From: an uncultured bacterium
Lineage (GTDB): Bacteria; Pseudomonadota; Alphaproteobacteria; Rhodospirillales; Rhodospirillaceae
Direction: 5' to 3'
Assembly (NCBI GenBank): GCA_903888485.1
Contig: CAISTS010000032.1
Coordinates: 124,001 to 188,000, forward strand
DNA length: 64,000 nucleotides
Part shown: in pieces, positions 49,666 to 59,656 of the stretch
Layout of the letters: each line of letters begins with the position of its first letter
How positions within the stretch are numbered: the stretch's first letter is position 1
Translations under genes and position numbers: made by a program
Notes under the pieces: generated by a model
Databases searched by the model: none
Told to the model about the DNA's origin: nothing
What the model saw: only the letters and a program-made list of their open reading frames with translations

Positions 49666-51609
49666 CTAGAAGCCGAGCGCCAGCGCGGCCTCGACCGCGA
49701 GCGCGCGGGCGTCCTCGTCGCGCCCTGCCGCGCGCAAGGATTCGATTACCTGCTGCAGCGATGGCAGCGCCATTTGCGACGGCGAGTCCTCGCCCACCGC
49801 AACCAGCGCGAAGGCGGCCGTCTCGCCGCTGCGGCCCGCTTTGGCCGCGAGCGCCATACCGTTCCAGATGTGCGGCGCGAGCACGCCGGCGCTATCGATG
49901 CGCGCCGGCCCCGGCACGACGCCGAGCCAATCGGTCGCTTGTACAGGTTCACCTACAGCCATGAGCAAACTCAGCACAGTGCCTTGACGCAGCGCGATGA
50001 CCTCGGCCGGCGTCTCGGGCGGCAAGGAGCCCATCCAGGAGCGAAGCGCCTGCGGCGGCAGCCGCGAGGCCGCGCTCTCGCGCAGCATCGCCTCCACAGG
50101 CCAGAGGCCGGCGGCGATCTGTCCGGCTTCGCGCGAGGTGCGGCCCATGCTGCGGGCCAGGTCGAGCCAAGCTTCGGCGCGCTCACGCGCACGTTTATCC
50201 GCAGGACCGGCTGCCAGCAAAGCGCGCGCGGCGTGACCGGCGAACCAAACCAAATCCGAGGTGGGCTCCATCGCGGTCAGCATGTCGGCATAGACCGCTC
50301 CCATAACGGAAAGGGGAGGCCCCTTCTGACCGCGGTCGGCACGCACGAGTTCGAGCGCGCGGGCAAGCACCTCGGCGCGCGCCGTCGGCACGGTCTGCGC
50401 GGCGGCGGATTGATAAAGAAATGCCCGCCCGCGCACGTCCTCGGCGGTGATCTGCGTCAGCGGCGGCGGCGCGGGGTCCTTAGTATTAAGGCTGGCATAA
50501 ATATCGCGCAGCGCAGCGGCCGGCAGCGTGCCGGCGCGCACCGCGCGCTCAGCCAAAAGAATGCGGGCCTCTTCCTGCGCGCGGCGCCGGGCCGCCCGTT
50601 GCGCCGGCGGCGTCCTGTCGCCCTTCACGGCGGCATCGTCCGGCATCGGGAGCGCTGCGAGCCACCCGAGCGTCGCGGGATCAACAATATTGTCCTGCAC
50701 GTCGGCGATGTTCACCGGCAGGCGTCCCTCGGCCTTGCGCAGGATGGCGTAGTGCAGCGGCTCGAGGCGCGTGAAGCTCGCCGGCACGCCGCCTTGCGCA
50801 CCGCTCGAAACATCGACGGCCCAGAAGAACACCGGGTCTTCGACCTTCTGCTCGCGCAAGAGCGCCAAACCAAGATTGGCGGCGCTGCCTTGGCCGGCAT
50901 CGAGCTGACAGAACACCTGGATCTTCTGCCAATACACGTCGGGTGCGGTGCTGAGCGCGGTTTGGGCGCGCGAACAGGCGTCGCTCACACGATTGGCGAC
51001 GAGGTTGGATTCCGCGCGCAAACGGCGCAGCGTCTCGGTGAGCTGATCTTCGGGAACCAGTTCGAGCAAAGCCTGCACTTCGGTCCAGTCGCCAAATCCG
51101 GCGAGCGTGCTCGCGCGCGCTTCGATCAACCACTGCGATGCCGTCAGCGCCGTGTTCTCGGCGGGCTGATCTTCACGGGCGCCGCTGGCGGGCGCGGCTA
51201 TGGGCGGCGCGCCCGGCGACAGCAACAGATTTCTGGCAAGCTGGCGCACCGCCGGCAACGCCGAGCGCCGCGGAAGCTGCGGCAAAAGCTGTTTCAGGAG
51301 TTCGAGATCGGTGCCGCGCCACAGCTGCGGCGAAAAACCGCCAGCAGCGACGTCGACCAAACCGATGCTACCGACACCGGGCGCGGCGAGATCGCCCACA
51401 GCGATGCCGGGGTCTTCACGCACGGCGCTGTCGGACGTGGCCGGCAGGATGGACACAGGGCCGGCGGGCTGCGCGGGGACCACGCTCGGGTCAGCTGGCG
51501 CCGCGGGCGGCAGTTCGGCAGCGGCAAGACAGGTGCCGCCGAACCCGAGCGTCAGCGCGAAGGCCGCGGCCAGCCTGCGGGCAGCGCGGCGGCTATTTGA
51601 AACGGTCAT
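49666..51609 (-). CDS. Large exported alanine-rich helical-repeat protein of unknown function
   Basis: A 647-residue protein with a signal peptide (ATG at 51609; cleavage near CLAAA). The rest is Ala/Leu-rich and looks like an alpha-solenoid made of TPR-like repeats without a strict consensus. A Pro-rich linker follows the signal (PPAAPADPSVVPAQPAGP). It is found upstream of xerD in the same transcript, and a 42-residue membrane protein overlaps its start. Proteins in this position are conserved in alphaproteobacteria without an assigned function, to my knowledge. Periplasmic scaffolding is a guess. Confidence 0.78.
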   Translation of the reverse strand: MTVSNSRRAARRLAAAFALTLGFGGTCLAAAELPPAAPADPSVVPAQPAGPVSILPATSDSAVREDPGIAVGDLAAPGVGSIGLVDVAAGGFSPQLWRGTDLELLKQLLPQLPRRSALPAVRQLARNLLLSPGAPPIAAPASGAREDQPAENTALTASQWLIEARASTLAGFGDWTEVQALLELVPEDQLTETLRRLRAESNLVANRVSDACSRAQTALSTAPDVYWQKIQVFCQLDAGQGSAANLGLALLREQKVEDPVFFWAVDVSSGAQGGVPASFTRLEPLHYAILRKAEGRLPVNIADVQDNIVDPATLGWLAALPMPDDAAVKGDRTPPAQRAARRRAQEEARILLAERAVRAGTLPAAALRDIYASLNTKDPAPPPLTQITAEDVRGRAFLYQSAAAQTVPTARAEVLARALELVRADRGQKGPPLSVMGAVYADMLTAMEPTSDLVWFAGHAARALLAAGPADKRARERAEAWLDLARSMGRTSREAGQIAAGLWPVEAMLRESAASRLPPQALRSWMGSLPPETPAEVIALRQGTVLSLLMAVGEPVQATDWLGVVPGPARIDSAGVLAPHIWNGMALAAKAGRSGETAAFALVAVGEDSPSQMALPSLQQVIESLRAAGRDEDARALAVEAALALGF

Positions 51610-51721
51610 TCGGAATGACCTTCTCTGTCGTCGCGGACGGCGGCGGCATATCCCAGGTGGCCAGGAAGATCGTCCCACCGACAAGGACCGCGAGGATCAC
51701 CAGAATCAGGAATTTAATCAT
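51593..51721 (-). CDS. 42-residue single-pass membrane protein
   Basis: A short frame from ATG (51721) to TAG (51593): one transmembrane helix (IKFLILVILAVLVGGTIFLA), then TWDMPPPSATTEKVIPNDRF. The pattern ATWDxPPPxxxxEKVIPxDRF looks conserved: I recall similar small proteins in related bacteria, but cannot check. The end overlaps the start of the large exported protein by 17 bp, so translation is coupled. It is too short for most gene finders. Confidence 0.7.
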   Translation of the reverse strand: MIKFLILVILAVLVGGTIFLATWDMPPPSATTEKVIPNDRFK

Positions 51722-51906
51722 GCTCTTATGCTACGCGTGCTGCTTCTATATAACGGTGCGCGAGACCCTGCCAACCGGCGGGCGGGCGCTTCTGCGACTG
51801 CTACCAACGACAGTACGCAAGCGCTGTGATAAAGTCCATTGAGCCAATGGGTTGGCCGCCAGATTTGCCGCCCGGGCCCAAGACCAGACAAGACCAGAAT
51901 AGATTT

Positions 51907-52521
51907 ATGAACGAGACCGCCAACATCACCCCGACCGAGCCTGCCAAGCTCGACCTCGGCCCGTCCCTGCCGCTGACGCGCACCATCGTGCTCGTAGGCC
52001 TGATGGGCGCGGGCAAAAGCTGCATCGGCCGGCGCCTTGCGCAGCGTCTCAACGTGCCCTTCGTCGATGCCGACGCCGAGATCGAACAGGCGGCGGGCTG
52101 CTCGGTGGGCGAGATTTTCGAAAAATACGGCGAAGCCTATTTCCGCGACGGCGAGCGCCGCGTCATGGCGCGGCTGCTGCAGGGTACGCCGACCATCCTG
52201 GCCGCCGGCGGCGGCGCGTTCATGGATCCGGACACACGCCGGCTGATCACCGAGAACGCCATCTCGGTCTGGCTGCGCGCCGACCTCGAAACGCTGAGCG
52301 CGCGCACCAAGGGCCGCTCGCACCGTCCGCTGCTCAATGAAGGCGATCCCCGCGACACCTTGGCCAAGCTGATCGATCATCGCTACCCCACCTATGCGCT
52401 TGCAAATATCACCGTCGACACCGGCAACGACAATCCGAACGTCACCTGCACGCGCGTGATCGAAGCGCTGGTGCACATCCGCGGCGACATCATGCCGAAC
52501 GAGCTCGACGCCCTGTCATGA
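51907..52521 (+). CDS. aroK: Shikimate kinase
   Basis: AroK phosphorylates shikimate in the chorismate pathway. The 204-residue protein has a P-loop (LVGLMGAGKSCIGRRLA), the shikimate-binding DADAEIEQ and FRDGERRVM, and the GGGAFMDP block; RSHRPLL is the lid. The ATG at 51907 is chosen; a longer frame starts at 51826 but lacks support. It overlaps aroB by 4 bp. Confidence 0.95.
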   Translation: MNETANITPTEPAKLDLGPSLPLTRTIVLVGLMGAGKSCIGRRLAQRLNVPFVDADAEIEQAAGCSVGEIFEKYGEAYFRDGERRVMARLLQGTPTILAAGGGAFMDPDTRRLITENAISVWLRADLETLSARTKGRSHRPLLNEGDPRDTLAKLIDHRYPTYALANITVDTGNDNPNVTCTRVIEALVHIRGDIMPNELDALS

Positions 52522-53666
52522 ACGCCGAACCTGCCCGCCGACAAAGCGCGCCGGCCGCCGTCACCGTTGCACTGGCCGACCGCGCTTACGACATCCATGT
52601 CGGGCGGGGCTTGCTGGCGCGCGCCGGCGAACTCACGTCCCCCGTGCTGCGCCAACGCCGCGTCTTTATCGTCACCGACAGCACTGTCGCGCCACTTTAT
52701 CTTGCGCCGTTGACCACGAGCCTGGCCGCCGCCGGCATCAGCGCCGATCATTGCATCGTGCCCGCCGGCGAAGCGACTAAGGATTTCTCTCATCTGGCGG
52801 AGGTTTTGGACGCCATGCTCGCCGCCAAGTGCGAGCGCGGCACCATGATCATTGCGCTGGGCGGCGGCGTGGTCGGCGATCTCGCCGGCTTCGCGGCCGC
52901 AGTGTTGCTGCGCGGTGTCGATTTCATTCAAATCCCGACGACGCTGCTGTCGCAAGTCGATAGCTCCGTCGGCGGCAAGACCGGCATCAACACGCGTGCG
53001 GGCAAGAACCTGGTTGGGGCGTTCCACCAACCGCGCCTCGTGCTCGCCGATACCGATGTGCTCGCTTCGTTGCCGCGCCGCGAATTGCTGGCCGGCTATG
53101 CCGAGGTCGCTAAGTACGGCCTGCTCGGCGATGCCGCGTTCTGGGGCTGGTGTGAGGCCAACGGCGAAACCATGCTGAGCGGCGGCGAAAAGTCTCACGA
53201 CCTCTTGCGCGCGGCCATCGTTGCCAGCTGCGAAGCCAAGGCGCGGATCGTCGCCGCCGACGAGAAGGAAAGCGGCCTGCGCGCCCTGCTCAACCTCGGC
53301 CACACTTTCGGCCACGCCTTCGAGGCGGAGATGGGCTACGGCGGCGAACTTCTGCACGGCGAGGCCGTTGCCATCGGTATGGTCTTGGCGTTCTCGCTCT
53401 CCGCGCGCCTCGGCTTCTGCGCGCCCGCCGATACCGCGCGCATCCGCGCTCATTTCGAAGCTGTCGGCCTGCCGGGGTTACCGCCTAAGCGCGGGCCGCG
53501 CGGCGGCATTACGCCCGCGGCGCTGATGGCACATATGACCCAGGACAAGAAGATGAAGGACGGCAAGCTGACCTTCGTGCTCGCGCGCGGCATCGGCAAA
53601 GCTTTCCTCACCCACGACGTGCCAGCGGCGATCCTCGAAGAGACGCTCGCGGCGGCGCTGGCTTAG
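52518..53666 (+). CDS. aroB: 3-dehydroquinate synthase
   Basis: AroB turns DAHP into 3-dehydroquinate with NAD and zinc. The 382-residue protein has ALGGGVVGDLAGFAAAVLLRG (NAD site), PTTLLSQVDSSVGGKTGIN, and the zinc ligands E in GYAEVAKYG and the two His in LNLGHTFGHAFE and LLHGEAVAIGM. It is coupled to aroK by an ATGA overlap and followed after 23 bp by the CNNM transporter. Confidence 0.96.
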   Translation: MNAEPARRQSAPAAVTVALADRAYDIHVGRGLLARAGELTSPVLRQRRVFIVTDSTVAPLYLAPLTTSLAAAGISADHCIVPAGEATKDFSHLAEVLDAMLAAKCERGTMIIALGGGVVGDLAGFAAAVLLRGVDFIQIPTTLLSQVDSSVGGKTGINTRAGKNLVGAFHQPRLVLADTDVLASLPRRELLAGYAEVAKYGLLGDAAFWGWCEANGETMLSGGEKSHDLLRAAIVASCEAKARIVAADEKESGLRALLNLGHTFGHAFEAEMGYGGELLHGEAVAIGMVLAFSLSARLGFCAPADTARIRAHFEAVGLPGLPPKRGPRGGITPAALMAHMTQDKKMKDGKLTFVLARGIGKAFLTHDVPAAILEETLAAALA

Positions 53667-53689
53667 TTGCTCTCACCACGGAGCTTTCC

Positions 53690-54973
53690 ATGACTATGAT
53701 TGCGGTGATCGTGCTGTTGCTGTTGACGGTCGCGGCCTTCTTCTCGGCCGCCGAAACGGCGCTGACCACGGCTTCGAAGCCATTGATCCACCAGATGGCC
53801 GTCGATGGCAACGCGCGCGCCGGTGTGGCCAACGCGCTGCTCAACAAGCGCGAGAGTCTGATTTCGACCGTCCTCCTCGGCAACAACCTCGTCAACATCC
53901 TGGCGTCTGCGCTCACCACGAGTCTGATGATCGACCTCTTCGGCAACGAGGGCATCGCCTATGCCACGGCCATCATGACGGTGTTGGTCGTGATCTACGG
54001 CGAGATCCTGCCAAAGACCTACGCGCTATTGCACCCCATTACGGTCTCGTTGCGCTCGGCCGGCATCATGAGCGCGCTGGTCGCGTTCTTCGGGCCCTTC
54101 AACACCGTCATCGACGTTCTCGTGAAGGCCGCCCTCAAGCTCTTCCGCGTACCGACGGCGCAGGTGCGTACATCGAGCCAGATTCTCGCCGAGCTGCGCG
54201 GCGCCATCGAAGTGCAGATGATGGACAGCGACATCAAGGAAGAGGTCCGCCACGAGCGCGTCATGCTGCGCAGCGTGCTCGATCTGACGAATGTGACGGT
54301 CGGTGAGATCATGATCCACCGGAAAAAGATCGCGACCATCAACGCCGACCTGCCGATCAACGAGATCTTCGAGCAGATCGCCTCCAGTCCTTACAGCCGC
54401 TTGCCGCTGTGGCGCGGCGAGCCCGACAACATCGTCGGCGTGATTCACGCCAAGGCACTGCTGCGCGCCGCCACACACGGCGGCAGCCGCCTGCACGTCG
54501 CTGCGCTGGCCACAAAACCCTGGTTCATTCCCGACACCACGACGCTGCTTGAACAGCTGAACGCCTTTCGCGCGCGCCGCGAACACTTCGCGTTGGTGGT
54601 CGATGAGTACGGCACGTTGCAGGGCATCGTCACCCTTGAGGACATCATCGAAGAAATCGTCGGCGATATCCGCGACGAGCACGACATTCCCGTTGCCGGT
54701 GTGCGGCGCCAGACCGACGATTCCTATCTCATCGACGGCAGCGTGACCTTGCGCGACCTCAATCGCGAATTCGACTGGCACCTGCCCGACGACAAGGCTT
54801 CGACCATCGCCGGCTTTGTGCTGCACGAGGCGCGGACGATCCCGGACTCCGGGCAGGAGTTCCTTTTCGAAGGGTTTCGCATCCAGGTTGTGCGGCGCAC
54901 ACGCAACCAGTTGACGCTGTTACGCTTGACGCCCCCTAAGCCTGACAGCCCCGCCGTCGCCGTAACTGGCTGA
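53690..54973 (+). CDS. CNNM/CorC-type membrane protein with CBS pair
   Basis: A 427-residue protein: N-terminal DUF21 (CNNM) transmembrane domain (about residues 1-185), a CBS pair (about 205-330, including PYSRLPLWRGEPDNIVGVIH and VVDEYGTLQGIVTLEDIIEE) and a C-terminal CorC/HlyC domain. The family is tied to divalent metal, mainly magnesium, transport or homeostasis. Sometimes named hemolysin-like (TlyC), but no toxin role should be inferred. A GGAG ribosome site precedes the ATG. It is probably in one unit with aroKB. Confidence 0.9.
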   Translation: MTMIAVIVLLLLTVAAFFSAAETALTTASKPLIHQMAVDGNARAGVANALLNKRESLISTVLLGNNLVNILASALTTSLMIDLFGNEGIAYATAIMTVLVVIYGEILPKTYALLHPITVSLRSAGIMSALVAFFGPFNTVIDVLVKAALKLFRVPTAQVRTSSQILAELRGAIEVQMMDSDIKEEVRHERVMLRSVLDLTNVTVGEIMIHRKKIATINADLPINEIFEQIASSPYSRLPLWRGEPDNIVGVIHAKALLRAATHGGSRLHVAALATKPWFIPDTTTLLEQLNAFRARREHFALVVDEYGTLQGIVTLEDIIEEIVGDIRDEHDIPVAGVRRQTDDSYLIDGSVTLRDLNREFDWHLPDDKASTIAGFVLHEARTIPDSGQEFLFEGFRIQVVRRTRNQLTLLRLTPPKPDSPAVAVTG

Positions 54974-55073
54974 AATAGACCTGACGCCCGCTTGACCGCC
55001 GGGGGGCGCGAGGCTCACACTTCAGTTCAAGAAGGGGTCTTTGACCTAGGTCCCTGCTCAAGGTTGGAAAGAC

Positions 55074-55089
55074 AGGCTGGTACCAGCCT
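55074..55089. promoter_or_regulatory. Perfect 16-bp palindrome before the CBS protein gene
   Basis: AGGCTGGTACCAGCCT reads the same on both strands. It lies 49 nt upstream of the CBS-protein start. The size suits an operator for a dimeric regulator. A TTGACCTAGGTC stretch 33 bp upstream is also partly symmetric. Confidence 0.45.
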
Positions 55090-55138
55090 TCCGCGGGATT
55101 GCTTCCCTTGAATGACGACCCCTTGAAGGGAGTACGCC

Positions 55139-55588
55139 ATGATCCGGAAGATTGTGCCCGATGTTATAAGCGGCCAGACCTTGCAGAAAGTCACGCCGCG
55201 CGAAAGCGTGCGGGCCGCCGCCAAAATGATGCGCGATAAGAAGATCGCCGCTGTGCTGGTGATGGAAGGCGAACGCCTCGTCGGCATCATCACCGAGCGC
55301 GACATGACCTGCCGCGTGGTCGCCGCCGGCCTCAACCCCGATACCGCTTCCTGCGCCGAAGTCATGACGGCCAATCCCGACACGTTGTCGCCGGATGACA
55401 CCGCCGTCGAAGCGCTGAATATGATGCGCGAACGTAACTACCGCCACCTGCCGGTGGTCAAAGGCGATCGTGTGGTCGGTATGGTGTCCGTGCGCGACCT
55501 CTACGCGGTCTACAAGACCGAGCTCGAACAAGACCTCAAAGACCGCAACGCTTTCATCTACGGCGAAAGCTACGGCGGGATGGCCTAA
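55139..55588 (+). CDS. CBS-domain protein
   Basis: A 149-residue protein consisting of two CBS domains (IAAVLVMEGERLVGIITERD and RHLPVVKGDRVVGMVSVRDL). CBS pairs bind adenine nucleotides and sense energy or redox state. Stand-alone versions are frequent in alphaproteobacteria and often under oxygen or stress control. A GGGAG ribosome site precedes the ATG, and a 16-bp palindrome lies upstream. A partner is not evident. Confidence 0.92.
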   Translation: MIRKIVPDVISGQTLQKVTPRESVRAAAKMMRDKKIAAVLVMEGERLVGIITERDMTCRVVAAGLNPDTASCAEVMTANPDTLSPDDTAVEALNMMRERNYRHLPVVKGDRVVGMVSVRDLYAVYKTELEQDLKDRNAFIYGESYGGMA

Positions 55589-55596
55589 CCCTCACC

Positions 55597-55619
55597 TGGC
55601 GCGCGGTTAACGCGCGCCA
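55597..55619. repeat. GC-rich hairpin after the CBS gene
   Basis: TGGCGCGCG and CGCGCGCCA pair over 9 bp around GTTAA. The following CCAAACCTTTGAATCAG resembles the sequence after the palindromic repeat at 59657-59704 (CCAACAATTTGAATCAG), so both may be copies of one dispersed element. Confidence 0.5.
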
Positions 55620-55642
55620 AACCTTTGAATCAGTCGAGAGCT

Positions 55643-55921
55643 TTAGCTCTCGCCGGGCGCGCTGGTCTTCAGCGACAGCGCGTGCACGCGCTCCTTGAGT
55701 TCGGACGCCAGAACCTCGTAAACGAGGCGCTGGCGTTCGACGCGTGATTTGCCGGCAAAAGCCGCGGCCTCGATCACGACATTGAAATGCGTCTCGCCGC
55801 CCCCGTCCGGATGCGCGCCGGCATGGCCGTGATGGCTAGCAGAATCGTCGATGACGTCGAGGCGTGCCGGCGCAAAGGCTGCCGTCAGTTTGCTGCGAAT
55901 CCGTTCGCTATAAGTGCCCAC
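55643..55921 (-). CDS. bolA: BolA-family protein
   Basis: A 92-residue BolA protein. Core motifs: IRSKLTAAFAPARLDVIDDS, HHGHAGAHPDGGGETHFNVV and RQRLVYEVLASELKERVHAL, with the Fe-S-binding His near the C-terminus. BolA partners with monothiol glutaredoxins in iron-sulfur handling and regulation. The GTG at 55921 with GAGGG upstream gives the usual N-terminus; an ATG at 55957 would add 12 residues. It is divergent from the J-domain gene. Confidence 0.9.
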   Translation of the reverse strand: MGTYSERIRSKLTAAFAPARLDVIDDSASHHGHAGAHPDGGGETHFNVVIEAAAFAGKSRVERQRLVYEVLASELKERVHALSLKTSAPGES

Positions 55922-56011
55922 ATTTCCCTCGTGATTCCCGTGCGCGAGAATGCACATCCGGCGTGAAGAAACAAGATTGCGGCATCCCGGGCACGGTCAC
56001 ATATTTGGACC

Positions 56012-56593
56012 ATGAGGCAGTTCCACCAACACGCGTCCACCCCTTGCTGCGCCGTCGAAGGCTGCACCGGCGCGGGCGAATATCGCGCGCCCAAAGACCG
56101 CTCGCTCTCCGATTATCATACGCTCTGCCTCGAACATGTGCGCGCCTACAATGCGCGGTGGAATTTCCACGCCGGCCTCTCGTCCCATGAGCTGGAGCAA
56201 GAGATCCGCAGCGCCGCGACGTGGGATCGCCCCACCTGGAAGCTGGGCACCCTCGGCGCCGGATTTCGCGGCACCTTCCGCCCGGGGCGCACGCGCGTGC
56301 ATGATCCCTTTGGATTTGCCGAGGACACCGATTTCGATCCGCGCGGCCGCGCCAAGCGCGAAGAGAAAGCCCAGGCGGCCAATCCGCACACAGCCTTCAT
56401 CGGCGCGCGCGACAAGGCCTTGAAGATTTTCGAGCTCTCCTGGCCCATCACCCTTGAATCCCTGCGCCGGCGCTACAAGGTTCTGGTCAAGAAACACCAC
56501 CCCGATGCCAACGGCGGTTCGGCGGAAGCCGAGACGCGCATGAAGATCATCAACGAGGCCTACCAGACCTTACGCGCCAGCCTGGCGCCTTAG
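56012..56593 (+). CDS. J-domain protein of the cobST neighbourhood
   Basis: A 193-residue protein with a C-terminal J-domain (about residues 140-190) containing the HPD motif in KKHHPDANGGSAEAE. The N-terminal part has Cys residues (CCAVEGC, LCLEH) that may bind zinc and a YNARWNFHAGL block. J-domain proteins stimulate Hsp70. The bolA / J-domain / cobS / cobT order recurs in alphaproteobacteria. It is 123 bp upstream of cobS. Confidence 0.88.
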   Translation: MRQFHQHASTPCCAVEGCTGAGEYRAPKDRSLSDYHTLCLEHVRAYNARWNFHAGLSSHELEQEIRSAATWDRPTWKLGTLGAGFRGTFRPGRTRVHDPFGFAEDTDFDPRGRAKREEKAQAANPHTAFIGARDKALKIFELSWPITLESLRRRYKVLVKKHHPDANGGSAEAETRMKIINEAYQTLRASLAP

Positions 56594-56716
56594 AGTCGGC
56601 CTAGCCCCCGATCTTATTGTAAAATATGATCTATCCGGGCCGATTGATGGTCCGGCGGCGGCATGTCATAACCACCGCCTTTCGATTTGGGGCTCATGGG
56701 CCCGCCTGGAGATGAG

Positions 56717-57718
56717 ATGAGCAAGCGCAGCGAAACAGTCCGGAGCGAAACCACTGGCGGGGGCATCCCCGACCGTCAGGTTTCCGTGCGTGAGCTGTTC
56801 GGCATCGCCAGCGACATGAAGGTGCCCGCGTTCTCCGAAATCAGCGAACACGTGCCGGTGATCGACGAGGCCTACCGCTTCGATCCCGAGACCACGCTCG
56901 CGATCCTCGCCGGCTTTGCGCACAATCGCCGTGTTCTTATTCAGGGCTATCACGGCACTGGCAAGTCGACTCATATCGAGCAGGTGGCGGCGCGTCTCAA
57001 CTGGCCGTGCCTGCGCATCAACCTCGACAGCCACATCAGCCGCATCGACTTGATCGGAAAAGACGCGATTGTCATCCGTGACGGCGTCCAGGTCACCGAA
57101 TTCCGCGAGGGTCTGTTGCCCTGGGCGCTGCAGCACAACGTTGCGCTGGTGTTCGATGAATACGACGCCGGCCGGCCCGACGTGATGTTCGTGATCCAGC
57201 GCGTGCTGGAAGTCGACGGCCGATTGACCTTACTCGACCAGAACAAAGTCATCCGCCCGCATCCGGCCTTCAGGCTGTTCGCCACCGCCAACACCGTTGG
57301 CTTGGGCGACACCACGGGCCTTTATCACGGCACGCAGCAGATCAACCAGGGCCAGATGGACCGGTGGAACATCGTCGCCACGCTCAACTATCTGAAGCAC
57401 GACGAGGAGACCAACATCGTCATCGCCAAGATGAAGTCCTACGACAACGCGGCGGGGCGCAAGATCATCTCGGCCATGGTCAACGTCGCCGACCTGACCC
57501 GCGCCGGTTTCATGGCCGGTGACATTTCGACCGTGATGTCGCCGCGTACGGTCATCAGTTGGGCCGAGAACAACCAGATCTTCAACGACATCGGCTATTC
57601 GTTCCGCGTCACCTTCCTCAATAAGTGCGACGAGACCGAGCGGCCGGTGATCGCCGAGTACTTTCAGCGCAGCTTCGGCGAGGAAGTCTCGGGCGTCGCC
57701 ATCGAAGCGGTGGCATAA
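56717..57718 (+). CDS. cobS: Cobaltochelatase subunit CobS
   Basis: CobS is the AAA+ ATPase of the aerobic cobaltochelatase CobNST, which inserts cobalt into hydrogenobyrinic acid diamide during B12 synthesis. The 333-residue protein has Walker [10 protein letters not shown], Walker [18 protein letters not shown], and [18 protein letters not shown]. The ATG at 56717 (GGAG upstream) is preferred to an in-frame upstream start. CobN is not in this window. The gene is followed by cobT after 15 bp. Confidence 0.95.
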   Translation: MSKRSETVRSETTGGGIPDRQVSVRELFGIASDMKVPAFSEISEHVPVIDEAYRFDPETTLAILAGFAHNRRVLIQGYHGTGKSTHIEQVAARLNWPCLRINLDSHISRIDLIGKDAIVIRDGVQVTEFREGLLPWALQHNVALVFDEYDAGRPDVMFVIQRVLEVDGRLTLLDQNKVIRPHPAFRLFATANTVGLGDTTGLYHGTQQINQGQMDRWNIVATLNYLKHDEETNIVIAKMKSYDNAAGRKIISAMVNVADLTRAGFMAGDISTVMSPRTVISWAENNQIFNDIGYSFRVTFLNKCDETERPVIAEYFQRSFGEEVSGVAIEAVA

Positions 57719-57733
57719 CATTAGCGGGCGAAC

Positions 57734-59653
57734 ATGAAGCCCAGCTATCCAACACACGACCGGCACGCCTCGCGCAGCGAGACGTTCAAGAACGCCACCG
57801 GCGCGGCGGTGAAGGCGCTTGCCGGCAAGCCTGACACCACGGTCGTCTTTACGCCGGTCGCCAATCAAAAAACATCGGTCATCAGCAATGCGGCGGGCCA
57901 CGAGGTGCGCCTGCCGCTGCCGCCGCACAAGCTGAGCAAGGATCACGTCACGCGGCTGCGCGGCGCGGCCGATGCCGCCGCCATGCGCCTCAAGCACCAC
58001 GACTCCGGCGTGCACGCGCGCCGCATGCCGAACAGCAAGGACGCCATCGACGCCTACAACGCCATGGAGCAGGCGCGTGTGGAAGCGCTCGGCGCACGCC
58101 AGTTCGACGGTGTCGGACGCAATCTCTCAAGCGCCCTCGAACAGCGCCTCGCCGCCGAGGGCTATCACATGGCGCGCACCTATTCGCAGATCGACCGCGC
58201 CGAGGCGCTCAAGGTGCTCGTGCACGCACGCGCCAATGCGCTCTCACTGGGCGCCACCGGCAAGCACATCGAGAACGTGCTGCGCGGCGAGTTCGGCAGC
58301 AAGCTCGACAAGAGTTTGGGCGAGCTTGTCACCCACCTCGCCGACCAGAAGAAAAGCGCCGACATCCTGCGCCGCCTGATCGAGGACATGAACCTCGAGA
58401 AGGATGACGTGAAGGAGATGGAGCGCGAAGAGGACGACGGCGACGACGACCAGTCCCAAAGCGGCGAGCAACAATCCGACGAGGAGGATGCGTCCTCGGC
58501 CGATGCGCCGGAACAAGGCGAAGATGCGGGCGATAGGTCCACCACGCCGCAGGAGGCGCAGTCCGATGGCACGCAAGACCAGGAGGGCGAAGGGGAAGGC
58601 CAGCCCGCCATGGCCGCCGACACCGACGACGAAAGCGACGCCAAACAGGCCCGCCAGCGCCCGGGGCACAATCAACAGGGCCGCGGCGAGCGCTACAAGG
58701 TCTTCACCACGCGCTTCGACCAGGTTGAGGACGCGGCTAACCTGTGCGATCCCGAGGAAATGGCGCGCCTGCGCCTGCAGCTCGACCGGCAGCTCGCGCA
58801 TCTGCAGGGCGTGGTCTCGCGCCTCGCCAACCGTCTGCAGCGCAAGTTGATGGCCCAGCAGCAGCGCAACTGGGAGTTTGACCTGGAAGAAGGCCTGCTC
58901 GATGCCGGCCGCCTCGCCCGCATCGTCACCAATCCCATGCACTCGCTGTCCTTCAAGCGCGAAAAGGAAACCCAGTTTCGCGACACCGTCGTGACGCTGC
59001 TCATCGACAACTCGGGCTCCATGCGCGGCCGGCCGATCACCATCGCCGCCATGACCGCCGACTTGCTCGCGCGCACGCTTGAGCGCTGCGGTGTGAAGGT
59101 CGAGATCCTCGGCTTTACGACGAGCCAGTGGAAAGGGGGCCAGTCGCGCCGCCTCTGGACCGACAGCGGCAAGCCCGCGCACCCGGGCCGCCTCAATGAC
59201 CTGCGCCACATCATCTACAAGGCCGCCGACATGCCGTGGCGGCGCGCGCGCAAGAACCTCGGCCTGATGCTGCGCGAAGGCATCCTCAAGGAAAATATCG
59301 ACGGCGAGGCGTTGGCCTGGGCGCATAACCGGCTGGCCGCGCGCGGCGAGCAGCGCCGCATCCTGATGGTGATCTCCGACGGCGCGCCGGTGGACGATTC
59401 AACCTTGTCGGTGAATCCGGGCAATTACCTCGAGCAGCACCTGCGCGACGTCATTGCCTACATCGAGAACAATTCCGAGGTGCAGTTGCTGGCCATCGGC
59501 ATCGGCCACGACGTGACGCGCTACTACCGCCGCGCCGTGACGCTGATGGACGCCGACGAGCTCGGCGGCGCGGTCATGAGCCAGCTCACTGAGCTCTTTG
59601 AGGACGACATCCGCGGTAATCCCTACAACTTCGCCGCGCCGCTGGTGATGTAG
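57734..59653 (+). CDS. cobT: Cobaltochelatase subunit CobT
   Basis: A 639-residue protein. The middle (about residues 220-310) is very acidic and low complexity ([20 protein letters not shown]), followed by a C-terminal von Willebrand A domain with the MIDAS motif in [13 protein letters not shown] and later [12 protein letters not shown]. CobT forms a chaperone-like ring with CobS that drives CobN. Length and domain order match the family. A palindromic repeat follows the stop. Confidence 0.94.
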   Translation: MKPSYPTHDRHASRSETFKNATGAAVKALAGKPDTTVVFTPVANQKTSVISNAAGHEVRLPLPPHKLSKDHVTRLRGAADAAAMRLKHHDSGVHARRMPNSKDAIDAYNAMEQARVEALGARQFDGVGRNLSSALEQRLAAEGYHMARTYSQIDRAEALKVLVHARANALSLGATGKHIENVLRGEFGSKLDKSLGELVTHLADQKKSADILRRLIEDMNLEKDDVKEMEREEDDGDDDQSQSGEQQSDEEDASSADAPEQGEDAGDRSTTPQEAQSDGTQDQEGEGEGQPAMAADTDDESDAKQARQRPGHNQQGRGERYKVFTTRFDQVEDAANLCDPEEMARLRLQLDRQLAHLQGVVSRLANRLQRKLMAQQQRNWEFDLEEGLLDAGRLARIVTNPMHSLSFKREKETQFRDTVVTLLIDNSGSMRGRPITIAAMTADLLARTLERCGVKVEILGFTTSQWKGGQSRRLWTDSGKPAHPGRLNDLRHIIYKAADMPWRRARKNLGLMLREGILKENIDGEALAWAHNRLAARGEQRRILMVISDGAPVDDSTLSVNPGNYLEQHLRDVIAYIENNSEVQLLAIGIGHDVTRYYRRAVTLMDADELGGAVMSQLTELFEDDIRGNPYNFAAPLVM

Positions 59654-59656
59654 CCA

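Noticed and set aside
49651-51600. 649-codon plus-strand frame
   Set aside because: It is antisense to the exported protein at 49666-51609, which has a signal peptide, good operon context and sensible composition. The plus frame is Arg/His/Gly-rich in the way of a shadow frame.
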